Positions 35,347 through 44,168 of a stretch of 64,000 nucleotides of DNA are shown here, one piece after another. The DNA is from Mesorhizobium tamadayense (lineage in GTDB: Bacteria; Pseudomonadota; Alphaproteobacteria; Rhizobiales; Rhizobiaceae): assembly GCF_003863365.1 (NCBI RefSeq), contig NZ_RQXT01000006.1:124001-188000 (forward strand). Direction: 5' to 3'. The first letter of the stretch is position 1. Each line of letters starts with the position of its first letter. Made by a program: the position numbers and the translations under genes. A model generated the notes under the pieces. The model searched no databases and was not told the origin of the DNA. It was given only the letters and a program-made list of their open reading frames with translations.

Positions 35347-35580
35347 CGCCTTCGCCGAGCTCGCCAAAACGATCCGCCGCCGGCAGCTGTAGCTCAGGTC
35401 GGCTCCAGGCAGCGCCGACCAGCGTGATGGACGCCTTGCGATTGTAGTTTCTGTATCTGGCTCCTCCCCGCTTGGCATCGACTGCCCTGTTCAGCGCGAC
35501 GTTCTGCGCGCCGCTAAGGCTGTGCCTCAAGACCCATGATGCGATGCTAATGCAATCGGCTCCGCTGCGCCAGAAGCGGC
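35347..35580. repeat. Rearranged duplicate fragments including a VOC gene 5' remnant
   Basis: A 42-base block (35347-35388) copies 33330-33371. A 57-base block (35412-35468) copies the VOC gene start with a 5-base deletion, keeping the ribosome site. A third block (35543-35578) copies 33242-33279. The order differs from the source. No intact gene is seen between 35128 and 35646. Confidence 0.75.
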
Positions 35581-35646
35581 AATGAGCGAAGACCCGCCGC
35601 GACCCAAAGCGATGGATCGGGTGGTTTGCTGAAAGCTTGGAAAGCT

Positions 35647-35721
35647 TGGTACGCCCAAGGGGAATCGAACCCCTGTTCCCGCCGTGAGAGGGCGGTGTCC
35701 TGACCGCTAGACGATGGGCGC
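35647..35721 (-). tRNA. tRNA-Glu (anticodon CTC)
   Basis: Read on the minus strand: acceptor GCGCCCA pairs with TGGGCGT (one G-U), D-arm TCGTCTAGCGGTCAGGAC, anticodon stem CCGCC/GGCGG with loop CTCTCAC, T-arm with GGTTCGATTCC, and an encoded CCA end. 75 bases including CCA. Confidence 0.95.
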
Positions 35722-35806
35722 GCTCAAGAACCGGCGATATAGGCTGACGGCTGGGAAAAAGCAACTGGGGTTTCAGGCTGTTCGCGGACTTTGCCGAACG
35801 GCCCTC

Positions 35807-36220
35807 TCAACCCTGTCGTTTCGGCTCGATCAGGTCCCAGAGATTGCCGTAGAGATCGGCAAACACCGCCACCGTGCCGTGGGGCTCAAAGCGCGGCGCC
35901 TCGAGGAACTCGACGCCATTGGCCAGCATCGCCCGATGGTCGCGCGCGAAGTCGTCCGTTTCGAGGAAGAGAAACACCCGCCCGCCGGTCTGGTCGCCGA
36001 TACGGCTCGCCTGCGTCTCGCCGGAGGCCTCCGCCAAGAGCAGCCGCGCGCCCTGCCCGTTCGCCGGCGTGACCGTCACCCAGCGCTTGCCGCCGCCGAG
36101 GTCGACATCGTCGGTCAGCACGAATCCAAGCCGCTCGACATACCAGCGAACCGCCTCGTCATAGTTGCTGACGACGAGCGCCACGGTCGCGATGCTGCGG
36201 TTTTCGGCAAAGTCGCTCAT
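35807..36220 (-). CDS. VOC-family protein (glyoxalase-like)
   Basis: 137 residues in one VOC unit pair: TVALVVSNYDEAVRWYVERL, GKRWVTVTP, GGRVFLFLETDDF and a closing GTVAVFADLYGNLWDLIEP with the Glu ligand. Similar to small rhizobial glyoxalase/bleomycin-resistance-like proteins. Its ATG overlaps the DUF6476 stop by 4 bases, so the pair is co-translated. Confidence 0.82.
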   Translation of the reverse strand: MSDFAENRSIATVALVVSNYDEAVRWYVERLGFVLTDDVDLGGGKRWVTVTPANGQGARLLLAEASGETQASRIGDQTGGRVFLFLETDDFARDHRAMLANGVEFLEAPRFEPHGTVAVFADLYGNLWDLIEPKRQG

Positions 36221-36615
36221 TTGTTGCGGATGGCGAATTGGCCGATCATGCGGCGCTCGGCAATGTCGTAGACGAAGATGGCGCGGCCGCCGCCGGCAAG
36301 CTCGGCGTCGATCGACAGCCGGTTGCCGGACAGCGACTGGCTGACCACCCTGGCACCGACCGGAAGCACGATATCGCCGGAGAGCGGCGCGCCCGCCGGG
36401 GCCTGGACGTCGCCTGCGGGCGTCGGACCAGCGCCGGGTGCATTGCGGGCTTTGTAGACAAGGGCCCCGATCACCACCATAAGGGCGAGGAACAGAAGGC
36501 CGAGATTGACGATCATGAAGCGGACGAGCTTCCTGCGTACTTTCTCGGCCGCAGGGTCGAGCGGCTTTTCCTCGCCTTCAGCAAACAGGTCTTCTTCGGC
36601 GATGGGCCGGGCCAT
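36217..36615 (-). CDS. DUF6476-type single-pass membrane protein
   Basis: 132 residues: acidic N-terminus (MARPIAEEDLFAEGEEKPLD), one membrane helix at about 34-52, a Pro/Gly linker, and a C-terminal beta domain (VLPVGARVVSQSLSGNRLSI, GGGRAIFVYDIAERR). Matches the family found beside rluD in rhizobia. Divergent from rluD by 26 bases. Function unknown. Confidence 0.75.
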   Translation of the reverse strand: MARPIAEEDLFAEGEEKPLDPAAEKVRRKLVRFMIVNLGLLFLALMVVIGALVYKARNAPGAGPTPAGDVQAPAGAPLSGDIVLPVGARVVSQSLSGNRLSIDAELAGGGRAIFVYDIAERRMIGQFAIRNK

Positions 36616-36641
36616 GGCTAAACAATCCGCAACGGGTTTCG

Positions 36642-37697
36642 ATGAGCGCTCATAACGAAGAGCCCCCGATTTTGATAGGGGATGAATTGACCGCGGGCGA
36701 AGCGGTCGTTCTGGAGGCCGGCGCCGATGCGGCCGGCCAGCGCCTTGACCAATGGCTGGCTGCGAAGCTCGGCCCCGACATCTCGCGCAGCCGCGTGCAG
36801 GCGCTGATCAAGCAGGGTGCGGTCTCCATCGCCGGCAGGCCGGTCGAGGAAGCCAAGCGCAAGATGGCGGCCGGCGAGCGCGTCTCGGTCGTCATGCCCG
36901 AACCGGAGCCGGCTGAGCCGCAGGGCGAAGCGATCCCGCTCGACATCCTCTACGAGGACGACGAGCTGATCGTCGTCAACAAGCCGGCGGGGCTGGTCGT
37001 CCATCCGGGCGCCGGCAACTGGACCGGCACGCTGGTCAACGCGCTGATCCATCATTGCGGCGACAGCCTGTCCGGCATAGGCGGCGTCAGGCGGCCCGGC
37101 ATCGTGCACCGGCTGGACAAGGAAACCAGCGGCGTCATGGTGGTGGCCAAGACCGACCGCGCCCACAAGACACTGTCCGAGGCCTTTGCCGATCACGGCC
37201 TGACCGGCGATCTCCAACGCGCCTATCTGGCGCTGGTCTGGGGCATTCCGCAGCGGCCGACCGGCACCGTCGACGCCGCCCTTGGCCGCGCCGCCGACCG
37301 CGTGCGCCGCGCCGTGGTTCCCGAGGGCCGCGACGACGCCCGCCACGCTGTCACCCATTTTTCGGTAGTCGAGCGTTTCGGCGAGCGGCAGAAGGAATTC
37401 GCCACCGCAAGCCTGGTCGAGTGCCGGCTGGAGACCGGCCGCACACACCAGATCCGGGTCCACATGGCCCATATCGGCCATCCAGTGATCGGCGACCCGG
37501 ACTACGGCCAGGCCTTCCGCACCAAGGCCAACCGGCTGCCGGACCCGCTGAAGTCCGAGGTCAAGAGGTTTTCCCGACAGGCGCTCCATGCCTGGCTCCT
37601 TGAATTCCGACACCCGACCACCCATCTAACGATGAGGTTCGAGGCGCCGATGCCGAAGAACATGGAGGAACTGGTTGGCGGTTTTCGCAAACTCTGA
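36642..37697 (+). CDS. rluD: 23S rRNA pseudouridine synthase RluD family
   Basis: 351 residues. S4 RNA-binding domain at about 25-85 (GQRLDQWLAAKLGPDISRSR), then the synthase core with the catalytic Asp in HRLDKETSGVMVVAKTD, plus GRTHQIRVHMAHIGHPVIGD. Modifies helix 69 uridines in 23S rRNA. ATG 36642 has only a weak ribosome site. Ends before rpoH, which has its own upstream region of 210 bases. Confidence 0.92.
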   Translation: MSAHNEEPPILIGDELTAGEAVVLEAGADAAGQRLDQWLAAKLGPDISRSRVQALIKQGAVSIAGRPVEEAKRKMAAGERVSVVMPEPEPAEPQGEAIPLDILYEDDELIVVNKPAGLVVHPGAGNWTGTLVNALIHHCGDSLSGIGGVRRPGIVHRLDKETSGVMVVAKTDRAHKTLSEAFADHGLTGDLQRAYLALVWGIPQRPTGTVDAALGRAADRVRRAVVPEGRDDARHAVTHFSVVERFGERQKEFATASLVECRLETGRTHQIRVHMAHIGHPVIGDPDYGQAFRTKANRLPDPLKSEVKRFSRQALHAWLLEFRHPTTHLTMRFEAPMPKNMEELVGGFRKL

Positions 37698-37907
37698 GCC
37701 GCCATCAAGACGCTTCAAACCAGCCATCAAAAAACCTGACTGGCATTGTTCACTTTAGCGTGACACACTGTTCCGTGTTGAACCAATGCCTGTCCTTTCT
37801 GGTTTTGTTCCTATATACAGCAGTTGCCGCGGATGAGCCGATTGGCATTCGCGTCACATGCCCGCCGCGTTACGGGGGCATCACTCCAATAGAGAGGGGG
37901 CGCTATC

Positions 37908-38819
37908 ATGGCCCAGTCACTACCCAGTATCGTTTCCGGTGAAGGCGGTCTCGCCCGTTACCTGGAAGAAATCCGTCGCTTTCCGATGCTGCAGCCGCAG
38001 GAAGAGTACATGCTCGCCAAGCGTTACGCCGAGCATCAGGACACTTCCGCCGCGCACAAGCTTGTCACCAGCCATTTGCGGCTCGTCGCCAAGATCGCCA
38101 TGGGCTATCGCGGCTACGGCCTGCCGATCGGCGAGGTGATCTCGGAAGGCAATGTCGGTCTCATGCAGGCCGTGAAGAAATTCGAACCGGAGCGTGGCTT
38201 CCGGCTCGCCACATACGCCATGTGGTGGATCAAGGCCTCGATCCAGGAATACATTCTGCGCTCGTGGAGCCTGGTCAAGATGGGCACCACCGCCAACCAG
38301 AAGCGCCTGTTCTTCAACCTGCGCAAGGTGAAGGGCAAGATCCAGGCGCTCGACGACGGCGACCTGAAGCCCGAACAGATCACCGAGATCGCCACCCGCC
38401 TCAACGTCTCCGAGGCGGAAGTGGTGTCGATGAACCGCCGCCTGTCGGGTGACGCTTCGCTCAATGCCCCGATCCGGGCGAGCGAGGGCGAGTCCGGGGA
38501 ATGGCAGGACTGGCTGGTCGACGACCACGAAAGCCAGGAAGAGATGCTGATCGAGCAGGACGAGCTGGAAAGCCGGCGCGCCATGCTGTCGGGCGCCCTG
38601 TCGGTGCTCAACGACCGCGAGCGGCGCATCTTCGAGGCGCGCCGCCTGGCCGAGGAGCCGCTGACGCTGGAAGAGCTGTCGGCCGAGTTCGACATCAGCC
38701 GCGAGCGCGTGCGCCAGATCGAGGTGCGCGCCTTCGAGAAGGTGCAGGACGCGGTCAAGGCCGCGGCCAAGCGCCAGAACCAGGCGCTGCGCACCATAGA
38801 AGCGCAGCCGGCGGCTTAA
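37908..38819 (+). CDS. rpoH: Heat-shock sigma factor RpoH
   Basis: 303 residues. Region 2 contains LVTSHLRLVAKIAMGYRGYG and LATYAMWWIKASIQEYIL; the RpoH-specific box is TTANQKRLFFNLRKVKGKI; region 4 has LTLEELSAEFDISRERVRQI. GAGAGGGGGC precedes the ATG. It directs heat-shock gene transcription. A strong terminator follows. Rhizobia often carry two rpoH genes; which paralogue this is cannot be told here. Confidence 0.95.
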   Translation: MAQSLPSIVSGEGGLARYLEEIRRFPMLQPQEEYMLAKRYAEHQDTSAAHKLVTSHLRLVAKIAMGYRGYGLPIGEVISEGNVGLMQAVKKFEPERGFRLATYAMWWIKASIQEYILRSWSLVKMGTTANQKRLFFNLRKVKGKIQALDDGDLKPEQITEIATRLNVSEAEVVSMNRRLSGDASLNAPIRASEGESGEWQDWLVDDHESQEEMLIEQDELESRRAMLSGALSVLNDRERRIFEARRLAEEPLTLEELSAEFDISRERVRQIEVRAFEKVQDAVKAAAKRQNQALRTIEAQPAA

Positions 38820-38848
38820 GGTAAGGCATCAAGACAAGAAACAAAAAA

Positions 38849-38874
38849 GGCGGCGCCCCGGCGCCGCCTTTTTT
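38849..38874 (+). terminator. Terminator after rpoH
   Basis: GGCGGCGCC, 2-base loop, GGCGCCGCC, then six T; an A run on the other side lets it serve the convergent peroxiredoxin gene too. Confidence 0.92.
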
Positions 38875-38897
38875 GTTTTCGGAACCGCAGCTTTGGC

Positions 38898-39557
38898 TCA
38901 GGCCGCGGGCTGCTTGGTCTTGCGCAGATACGGCAGCACCGTCTCATAGGCGCCGAAGCGCTTGATCGCATCCTCGTTGGAGACGGCGGCGGTGATGATC
39001 ACATCCTCGCCCTGTTTCCAGTTTGCCGGCGTCGCCACCTGGTGCTTGGCCGTCAGCTGGATGGAATCGATGACGCGCAGGATCTCGTCGAAGTTGCGGC
39101 CCGTGGTCATCGGATAGGTCAGCACCAGCTTGATCTTCTTGTCCGGGCCGATGACGTAGACCGAGCGCACCGTAGCGTTGTCGGCCGGCGTGCGGCCTTC
39201 CGAGCTCTCGCCGGCGCCCGCCGGCAGCATCTCGTAGAGCTTGGCGACCTTGAGATCCCTGTCGCCGATCAGCGGGTAATTCACCGTCTGGCCGGTAGCG
39301 GTCTTGATGTCGGCCTGCCACTTGTCGTGGCTCGCCACCGGATCGACGGAAATGCCGATGATCTTGACGTTGCGCTTTTTGAATTCGCCTTCCAGCCCGG
39401 CCATTGTGCCGAGCTCGGTCGTGCAGACCGGCGTGAAATTCTTCGGATGGCTGAACAGCACCGCCCAGCCGTCACCGATCCATTGATGGAAATTGATCGT
39501 CCCCTGCGTGGTCTCGGCCGTGAAATCCGGCGCGATATCGTTGATACGAAGGCTCAT
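38898..39557 (-). CDS. 1-Cys peroxiredoxin (Prx6-like)
   Basis: 219 residues from the ATG at 39557 (GGGAGCG upstream). Peroxidatic Cys45 sits in FTPVCTTELG, and GISVDPVASHDKW and LTYPMTTGRNFDEILRVIDS are Prx6 hallmarks. No resolving Cys is seen, consistent with a 1-Cys enzyme that reduces H2O2 or alkyl hydroperoxides. Convergent with rpoH; a TTGAAC/TATAGA-like promoter lies in the 200-base gap after zapA. Confidence 0.9.
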   Translation of the reverse strand: MSLRINDIAPDFTAETTQGTINFHQWIGDGWAVLFSHPKNFTPVCTTELGTMAGLEGEFKKRNVKIIGISVDPVASHDKWQADIKTATGQTVNYPLIGDRDLKVAKLYEMLPAGAGESSEGRTPADNATVRSVYVIGPDKKIKLVLTYPMTTGRNFDEILRVIDSIQLTAKHQVATPANWKQGEDVIITAAVSNEDAIKRFGAYETVLPYLRKTKQPAA

Positions 39558-39758
39558 GACGCGCTCCCTACCCTGTGACATGCCGCCAGCATGGGCCAAC
39601 CCCATCGGCGTGGCTCAGCCTTCTATACCGCTGGACGGGCCAGTTCAAAAGACTTGTGTCTGCAAGCGTGATCGAAGCAGCGAAAAAATTCGTCTTTTCC
39701 TGGAAAAGACAGCAGGAATTTCCGCGACGGATGATGCAGGGGGGCTGGACGAGGCGGC

Positions 39759-40124
39759 TTAGGCCTTCTTCACCGCCAGCGTTGTCGCCAGATCTTCCAT
39801 GCGCTGCGCAAGCGCGGCGAGCGCGGTGGTCAGCACGCTGTCGTTCCTGTCGGCCTTGGTCAGCGCCTCGTCGCGCGTCTTGCGCAGCGTCAGCACTTCG
39901 CTCTCCATGCCCTTGACGCGCTTGCTGAGTTCCGAGAGCTCGTCCATCACCATGATGCCGGCCATGACGGTCAGCCGCTGGTCGCCGATCTCGCCGAAGG
40001 AATCCTTCAGATGCGCCACATAGCGGTCGAAGCGCTCGGCGAGGTCGATCAGATGCTCCTCCTGACCCTCGTCGCAAGCCATCCGGTACTGCTTGCCGTC
40101 GATGGAGACCGTGACCTGTGCCAT
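39759..40124 (-). CDS. zapA: Cell division protein ZapA
   Basis: 121 residues. MAQVTVSIDGKQYRMACDEG followed by HLIDLAERFDRYVAHLKD gives the ZapA globular head, then a long coiled coil (VMDELSELSKRVKGMESEVLTL). It binds FtsZ and promotes bundling. Preceded by the DUF4164 gene with a 4-base gap. Slightly longer tail than gammaproteobacterial ZapA. Confidence 0.9.
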   Translation of the reverse strand: MAQVTVSIDGKQYRMACDEGQEEHLIDLAERFDRYVAHLKDSFGEIGDQRLTVMAGIMVMDELSELSKRVKGMESEVLTLRKTRDEALTKADRNDSVLTTALAALAQRMEDLATTLAVKKA

Positions 40125-40128
40125 TGGC

Positions 40129-40401
40129 TTACCTGTCGAGTACCGCGCGGATGGTTTCCATGGCGGTCACCAGCCGGCGCGACACTTCCTTGTTGGCATC
40201 TTCCAGCCGTTCGGCGCGGGCTTCGGAATTGTCGAGCTCCTGCGCCAGCCGCGAGCGGTCGGCATTCATGCGCTGCACCTCGGCCTCGGCTTCGGAATAG
40301 TCGCGCTCGTGCTCCAGCCGCGCCGCGACGGCGCTTTCCAGCCCCTCCATGGCCTTGCCGAGCCTGGCGATGATTTCCTTGAGGGTCGTTTCCCCGGTCA
40401 T
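40129..40401 (-). CDS. DUF4164 coiled-coil protein
   Basis: 90 residues, nearly all heptad-like and charged (LARLEHERDYSEAEAEVQRM, NSEARAERLEDANKEVSRRL). DUF4164 genes precede zapA in rhizobia, and the shared unit suggests a division-related helper. No catalytic residues. Confidence 0.82.
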   Translation of the reverse strand: MTGETTLKEIIARLGKAMEGLESAVAARLEHERDYSEAEAEVQRMNADRSRLAQELDNSEARAERLEDANKEVSRRLVTAMETIRAVLDR

Positions 40402-40663
40402 GGCCTCAGTCCTATGCCCTGCCCGTCACCGAATCGCTCGCGTTCAGAACGCGTTATCCTGGAAACATTAGGCGCCGGGTGAAGCGCACGTCAATAAAGC
40501 TCTCGCGACTGTCCCCCGCTAACGCTAATGTAGCGCACCCGGCCCCTTCACGAGCCCGGCAAAAGCCGACCGGATTTGTTGACTAAAAGGCCGCGCCTGC
40601 TATGTGTCGCGGCATCCTTTCCCAGGGCTCCCCCAAGGTTCCAACCCAACTTCCGGAGAAAGC

Positions 40664-42655
40664 ATGACCTCGCGTGAACAACATGACCGGATGGCCAATG
40701 CGATCCGTTTTCTTTCCATGGATGCCGTCGAGAAGGCGAATTCCGGCCACCCTGGCCTGCCCATGGGCTGCGCCGATGTCGCCACGGTGCTGTTCACCCG
40801 CTTCCTGAAATTCGACGCCAAGGCGCCGCGCTGGGCCGACCGCGACCGTTTCATCCTGTCGGCCGGCCACGGCTCGATGCTGCTCTACTCGCTCTTGTAC
40901 CTCACCGGCTATGAGGACATGACGATCGACCAGATCAAGAACTTCCGGCAGGTCGGATCGAAGACCGCGGGCCATCCCGAGTACGGCCATGCCGCCGGTA
41001 TCGAGACCACCACCGGTCCGCTCGGCCAGGGCCTCGCCAATTCGGTCGGCTTCGCGCTCGGCGAGCGCATCATGAACGCCGCCTTCGGCAACGACCTGGT
41101 CGACCATTACACCTATGTGCTGGCCGGCGACGGCTGCCTGATGGAAGGCGTTTCCCAGGAAGCCATCGCGCTGGCCGGGCATCTGAAGCTGAACAAGCTG
41201 ATCGTATTCTGGGACAACAACAACATCTCGATCGACGGCCCGGTCTCGCTCGCCGACAACACCGACCAGGTCGCCCGTTTCCAGGCTAGCGGCTGGAATG
41301 CCAGCCACATCGACGGCACCGATCCGGAGGCGATCGCCTACGCCATCGAGGCAGCGCGCCATTCCGACAAGCCGACGATGATCGCTTGCAAGACGACGAT
41401 CGGCTTCGGCGCCCCGACCAAGGCCGGCACCAACAAGGCGCATGGCTCGCCGCTCGGCGCCGAGGAGATCGCCGGCGCTCGCAAATTCTTCAATTGGGAG
41501 TCGCCGCCCTTCGAGATTCCGGCCGACATCCTCGACACCTGGCGCGCCGTCGGCAGGAGCGGCGCCAAGGCGCGCGCCGACTGGGAAGGCCGTCTTGCGA
41601 AGCACGACGCCACGCTGCAGGGTGAGTTCGAGCGCCGCCTCAGTGGCAAGCTGCCGTCCAATTTCGACGCCGTCATCGCCGAGTACAAGAAGAAGCTCTC
41701 GGCCGACAAGCCGAAGGTCGCGACCCGCAAGTCGTCGGAAATGGCGCTGGAGGTCATCAACGGCGCGGTTCCCGAAACCATCGGCGGCTCGGCCGACCTC
41801 ACCGGCTCCAACAACACCAAGACCAGCCAGACCAAGAACATCACGCCGGACGACTACGGCCAGCGTTATGTCCACTACGGCATCCGCGAGCACGGCATGG
41901 CGGCCGCCATCAACGGGCTGACGCTGCATGGCGGCCTGATTGCCTATGGCGGCACGTTCCTGTGCTTCTCCGACTATGCCCGTCCCTCGATGCGCCTTGC
42001 CTCGCTGATGGGCATCCGCTCGATCTTTGTCATGACGCATGACTCGATCGGCCTTGGCGAGGACGGCCCGACCCATCAGCCGGTCGAGCATCTGGCGGCG
42101 CTGCGCGCCATCCCCAACCACAACGTTTTCCGTCCGGCCGATGCGGTCGAAACGGCGGAATGCTGGCAGCTGGCGCTGGAATCGGAAAAGACGCCGTCGA
42201 CGCTGGCGCTGACCCGCCAGAACCTGCCGACCGTGCGCACCGAATTCAGCGAGGTGAACCTCAGCGCCTCCGGCGCCTACGAGCTTGCCGCGGCGAGCGG
42301 CGAGGCGGCGGTGACGATCTTCGCCACCGGTTCCGAGGTCGAGATCGCGCTTGGCGCCCGCGAGTTGCTGGAAAGGCATGGCCATCCGACCCGCGTCGTA
42401 TCGGTGCCGTGCTTCGAGCTGTTCGACCAGCAGAGCGAGGACTATCGCAAGAAGACGATCGGCAACGCCAAGATCAAGGTCGCCATCGAGGCCGGCATCC
42501 GCCAGGGCTGGGATCACTTGATCGGTACCGACGGCATCTTTGTCGGCATGACCGGCTTCGGCGCTTCGGGTTCGATCGAGCAGCTCTATCCGCATTTCGG
42601 CATCACTGCCGAGGCTGCGGCCAACGCCGTGGAAGCGCGCCTGCACGGCAAGTGA
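40664..42655 (+). CDS. tkt: Transketolase
   Basis: 663 residues from the ATG at 40664 (GGAGAAAGC upstream). The thiamine diphosphate motif is [13 protein letters not shown]...NN, the substrate His region [16 protein letters not shown], and the pyrimidine domain has [15 protein letters not shown]. Acts in the pentose phosphate and Calvin-type carbon rearrangements. Divergent from DUF4164-zapA, upstream of gap. Confidence 0.95.
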   Translation: MTSREQHDRMANAIRFLSMDAVEKANSGHPGLPMGCADVATVLFTRFLKFDAKAPRWADRDRFILSAGHGSMLLYSLLYLTGYEDMTIDQIKNFRQVGSKTAGHPEYGHAAGIETTTGPLGQGLANSVGFALGERIMNAAFGNDLVDHYTYVLAGDGCLMEGVSQEAIALAGHLKLNKLIVFWDNNNISIDGPVSLADNTDQVARFQASGWNASHIDGTDPEAIAYAIEAARHSDKPTMIACKTTIGFGAPTKAGTNKAHGSPLGAEEIAGARKFFNWESPPFEIPADILDTWRAVGRSGAKARADWEGRLAKHDATLQGEFERRLSGKLPSNFDAVIAEYKKKLSADKPKVATRKSSEMALEVINGAVPETIGGSADLTGSNNTKTSQTKNITPDDYGQRYVHYGIREHGMAAAINGLTLHGGLIAYGGTFLCFSDYARPSMRLASLMGIRSIFVMTHDSIGLGEDGPTHQPVEHLAALRAIPNHNVFRPADAVETAECWQLALESEKTPSTLALTRQNLPTVRTEFSEVNLSASGAYELAAASGEAAVTIFATGSEVEIALGARELLERHGHPTRVVSVPCFELFDQQSEDYRKKTIGNAKIKVAIEAGIRQGWDHLIGTDGIFVGMTGFGASGSIEQLYPHFGITAEAAANAVEARLHGK

Positions 42656-42662
42656 GGCATTT

Positions 42663-42701
42663 CATGTCGCTCAAAAGCGCACGGCGGTTCTGAGCGACAT
42701 G
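42663..42701. repeat. Palindrome after tkt
   Basis: CATGTCGCTCA and TGAGCGACATG arms around AAAGCGCACGGCGGTTC. RIME-like centre; no T run, so more likely an mRNA-stabilising repeat than a terminator. Confidence 0.7.
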
Positions 42702-42863
42702 TAGAAACAAGAAGGCCCCGGTCGGGCGAAGTCATTCAAAGGCTTTTGCCGGGCTGGCCAAACCTAATCGATTTAAATTTGGACTTCTACGGCTGGATTC
42801 TTTGCCCGCCCGCCGCTATGAAGCAGCGGACCCATCCGCTTTCCAGCTCCCAGGGAGAGAAAA

Positions 42864-43874
42864 ATGACCGTTAGAGTTGCCATCAACGGATTTGGCCGCA
42901 TCGGCCGCAACATCCTGCGCGCGATCCATGAATCCGGCCGAAAGGACATCGATGTCGTCGCCGTCAACGACCTCGGCCCGGTCGAGACCAACGCGCACCT
43001 GCTCCGCTACGACAGCGTGCATGGCCGCTTCCCGCACGAGGTGACGGTCGACGGCGACCAGATCTCGGTCGGCAAGGAGAAGTTCAAGGTCACCGCCATC
43101 AAGGATCCGACTCAGCTTCCCTGGAAGGAGCTCGGCATCGACATCGCGCTCGAATGCACCGGCATCTTCACCGCCCGCGACAAGGCCGCCGCGCATCTGA
43201 CCGCCGGCGCCAAGCGCGTCATCGTCTCGGCCCCGGCCGAAGGCGCCGACCTCACCGTCGTCTACGGCATCAACCACGACAAGCTGACCAAGGACCACGT
43301 CGTCATCTCCAACGCGTCCTGCACCACCAACTGCCTGGCGCCGCTTGCTGCCGTGCTGCACGAGGCCGTCGGCATCGAGAAGGGCATGATGACGACAATC
43401 CACTCCTATACCGGCGACCAGCCGACGCTGGACACCATGCACAAGGACCTTTACCGCGCCCGCGCGGCTGCCCTGTCGCAGATCCCGACCTCGACCGGTG
43501 CCGCCAAGGCGATCGGGCTGGTGCTGCCCGACCTCAAGGGCAAGCTCGACGGCATCTCGATCCGCGTGCCGACCCCGAACGTCTCGGTGGTCGACCTCAA
43601 GTTCATCGCCAAGCGCTCGACCACCGTGCAGGAGATCAACGAAGCGCTGATCGCCGCCTCCAACGGCAAGCTGAAGGGCATCCTCTCGGTCACCCATCAC
43701 CCGAACGTGTCGATCGACTTCAACCACGATCCGCATTCCTCGATCGTGGCGCTCGACCAGACCAAGGTCATGGACGGCAACTTTGTGTCGGTGCTCTCCT
43801 GGTACGACAACGAATGGGGCTTCTCCAACCGCATGGGCGACACGGCCGTCGCCTTCGGCAAGACCATCGCCTGA
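42864..43874 (+). CDS. gap: Glyceraldehyde-3-phosphate dehydrogenase
   Basis: 336 residues. NAD-binding [14 protein letters not shown]; catalytic Cys in [12 protein letters not shown]; His in THHPNVS region; [14 protein letters not shown] at the C-terminus. AGGGAGAG precedes the ATG. Sits between tkt and pgk in the glycolysis/gluconeogenesis cluster, followed by a repeat and terminator. Confidence 0.96.
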   Translation: MTVRVAINGFGRIGRNILRAIHESGRKDIDVVAVNDLGPVETNAHLLRYDSVHGRFPHEVTVDGDQISVGKEKFKVTAIKDPTQLPWKELGIDIALECTGIFTARDKAAAHLTAGAKRVIVSAPAEGADLTVVYGINHDKLTKDHVVISNASCTTNCLAPLAAVLHEAVGIEKGMMTTIHSYTGDQPTLDTMHKDLYRARAAALSQIPTSTGAAKAIGLVLPDLKGKLDGISIRVPTPNVSVVDLKFIAKRSTTVQEINEALIAASNGKLKGILSVTHHPNVSIDFNHDPHSSIVALDQTKVMDGNFVSVLSWYDNEWGFSNRMGDTAVAFGKTIA

Positions 43875-43886
43875 TCCGGGGCTTAG

Positions 43887-43989
43887 AGCATGTCTCCCGA
43901 AAGTGTGCAGCGGTTTCGGGACAAAGACATGCTTAAAATCAAAAACCTAAAGTAGGTCGCGTGAATCCTTTTCAAGCGACCTGCTTTAG
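43887..43989. repeat. RIME-like intergenic repeat, long copy 3
   Basis: Same double-palindrome as at 7221 and 12409. Here the second stem has mismatches (AAAGTAGGTCGCGTG against CAAGCGACCTGCTTT), so this copy is the most decayed. Confidence 0.85.
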
Positions 43990-44003
43990 TCTCTCTGATC
44001 CAG

Positions 44004-44028
44004 ACGCCCGGCTTCGGCCGGGCGTTTT
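44004..44028 (+). terminator. Terminator after gap
   Basis: ACGCCCGGC, TTCG tetraloop, GCCGGGCGT, then TTTTCG. Ends the gap transcript before the antiporter gene. Confidence 0.85.
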
Positions 44029-44168
44029 CGTTTGAGCGCCTGATCGCCAAAACCTCCGAGAATCAGCGGCATAAAGCGAAAAACCACGCCGTTGCCTTGC
44101 ACTGGTCATGTCTTCGCCCCACTCTCCCGTAAAGCCACGAAACAGAGGGACTTGGAGGGGCAATACCG

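Noticed and set aside
35647..35721. tRNA-Glu as an integration site for a genomic island
   Set aside because: No integrase and no direct repeat of the tRNA 3' end were found in the window; the nearby duplications do not include tRNA sequence.
39558..39758. 6S RNA gene sought after zapA
   Set aside because: In several bacteria ssrS follows zapA, but I cannot recognise the 6S bulge structure here, and the next gene is a peroxiredoxin, not the usual cyclo-ligase. A covariance-model search would decide.
40583..42646. A long frame opposite transketolase
   Set aside because: Antisense shadow of an unmistakable tkt gene; no motifs.
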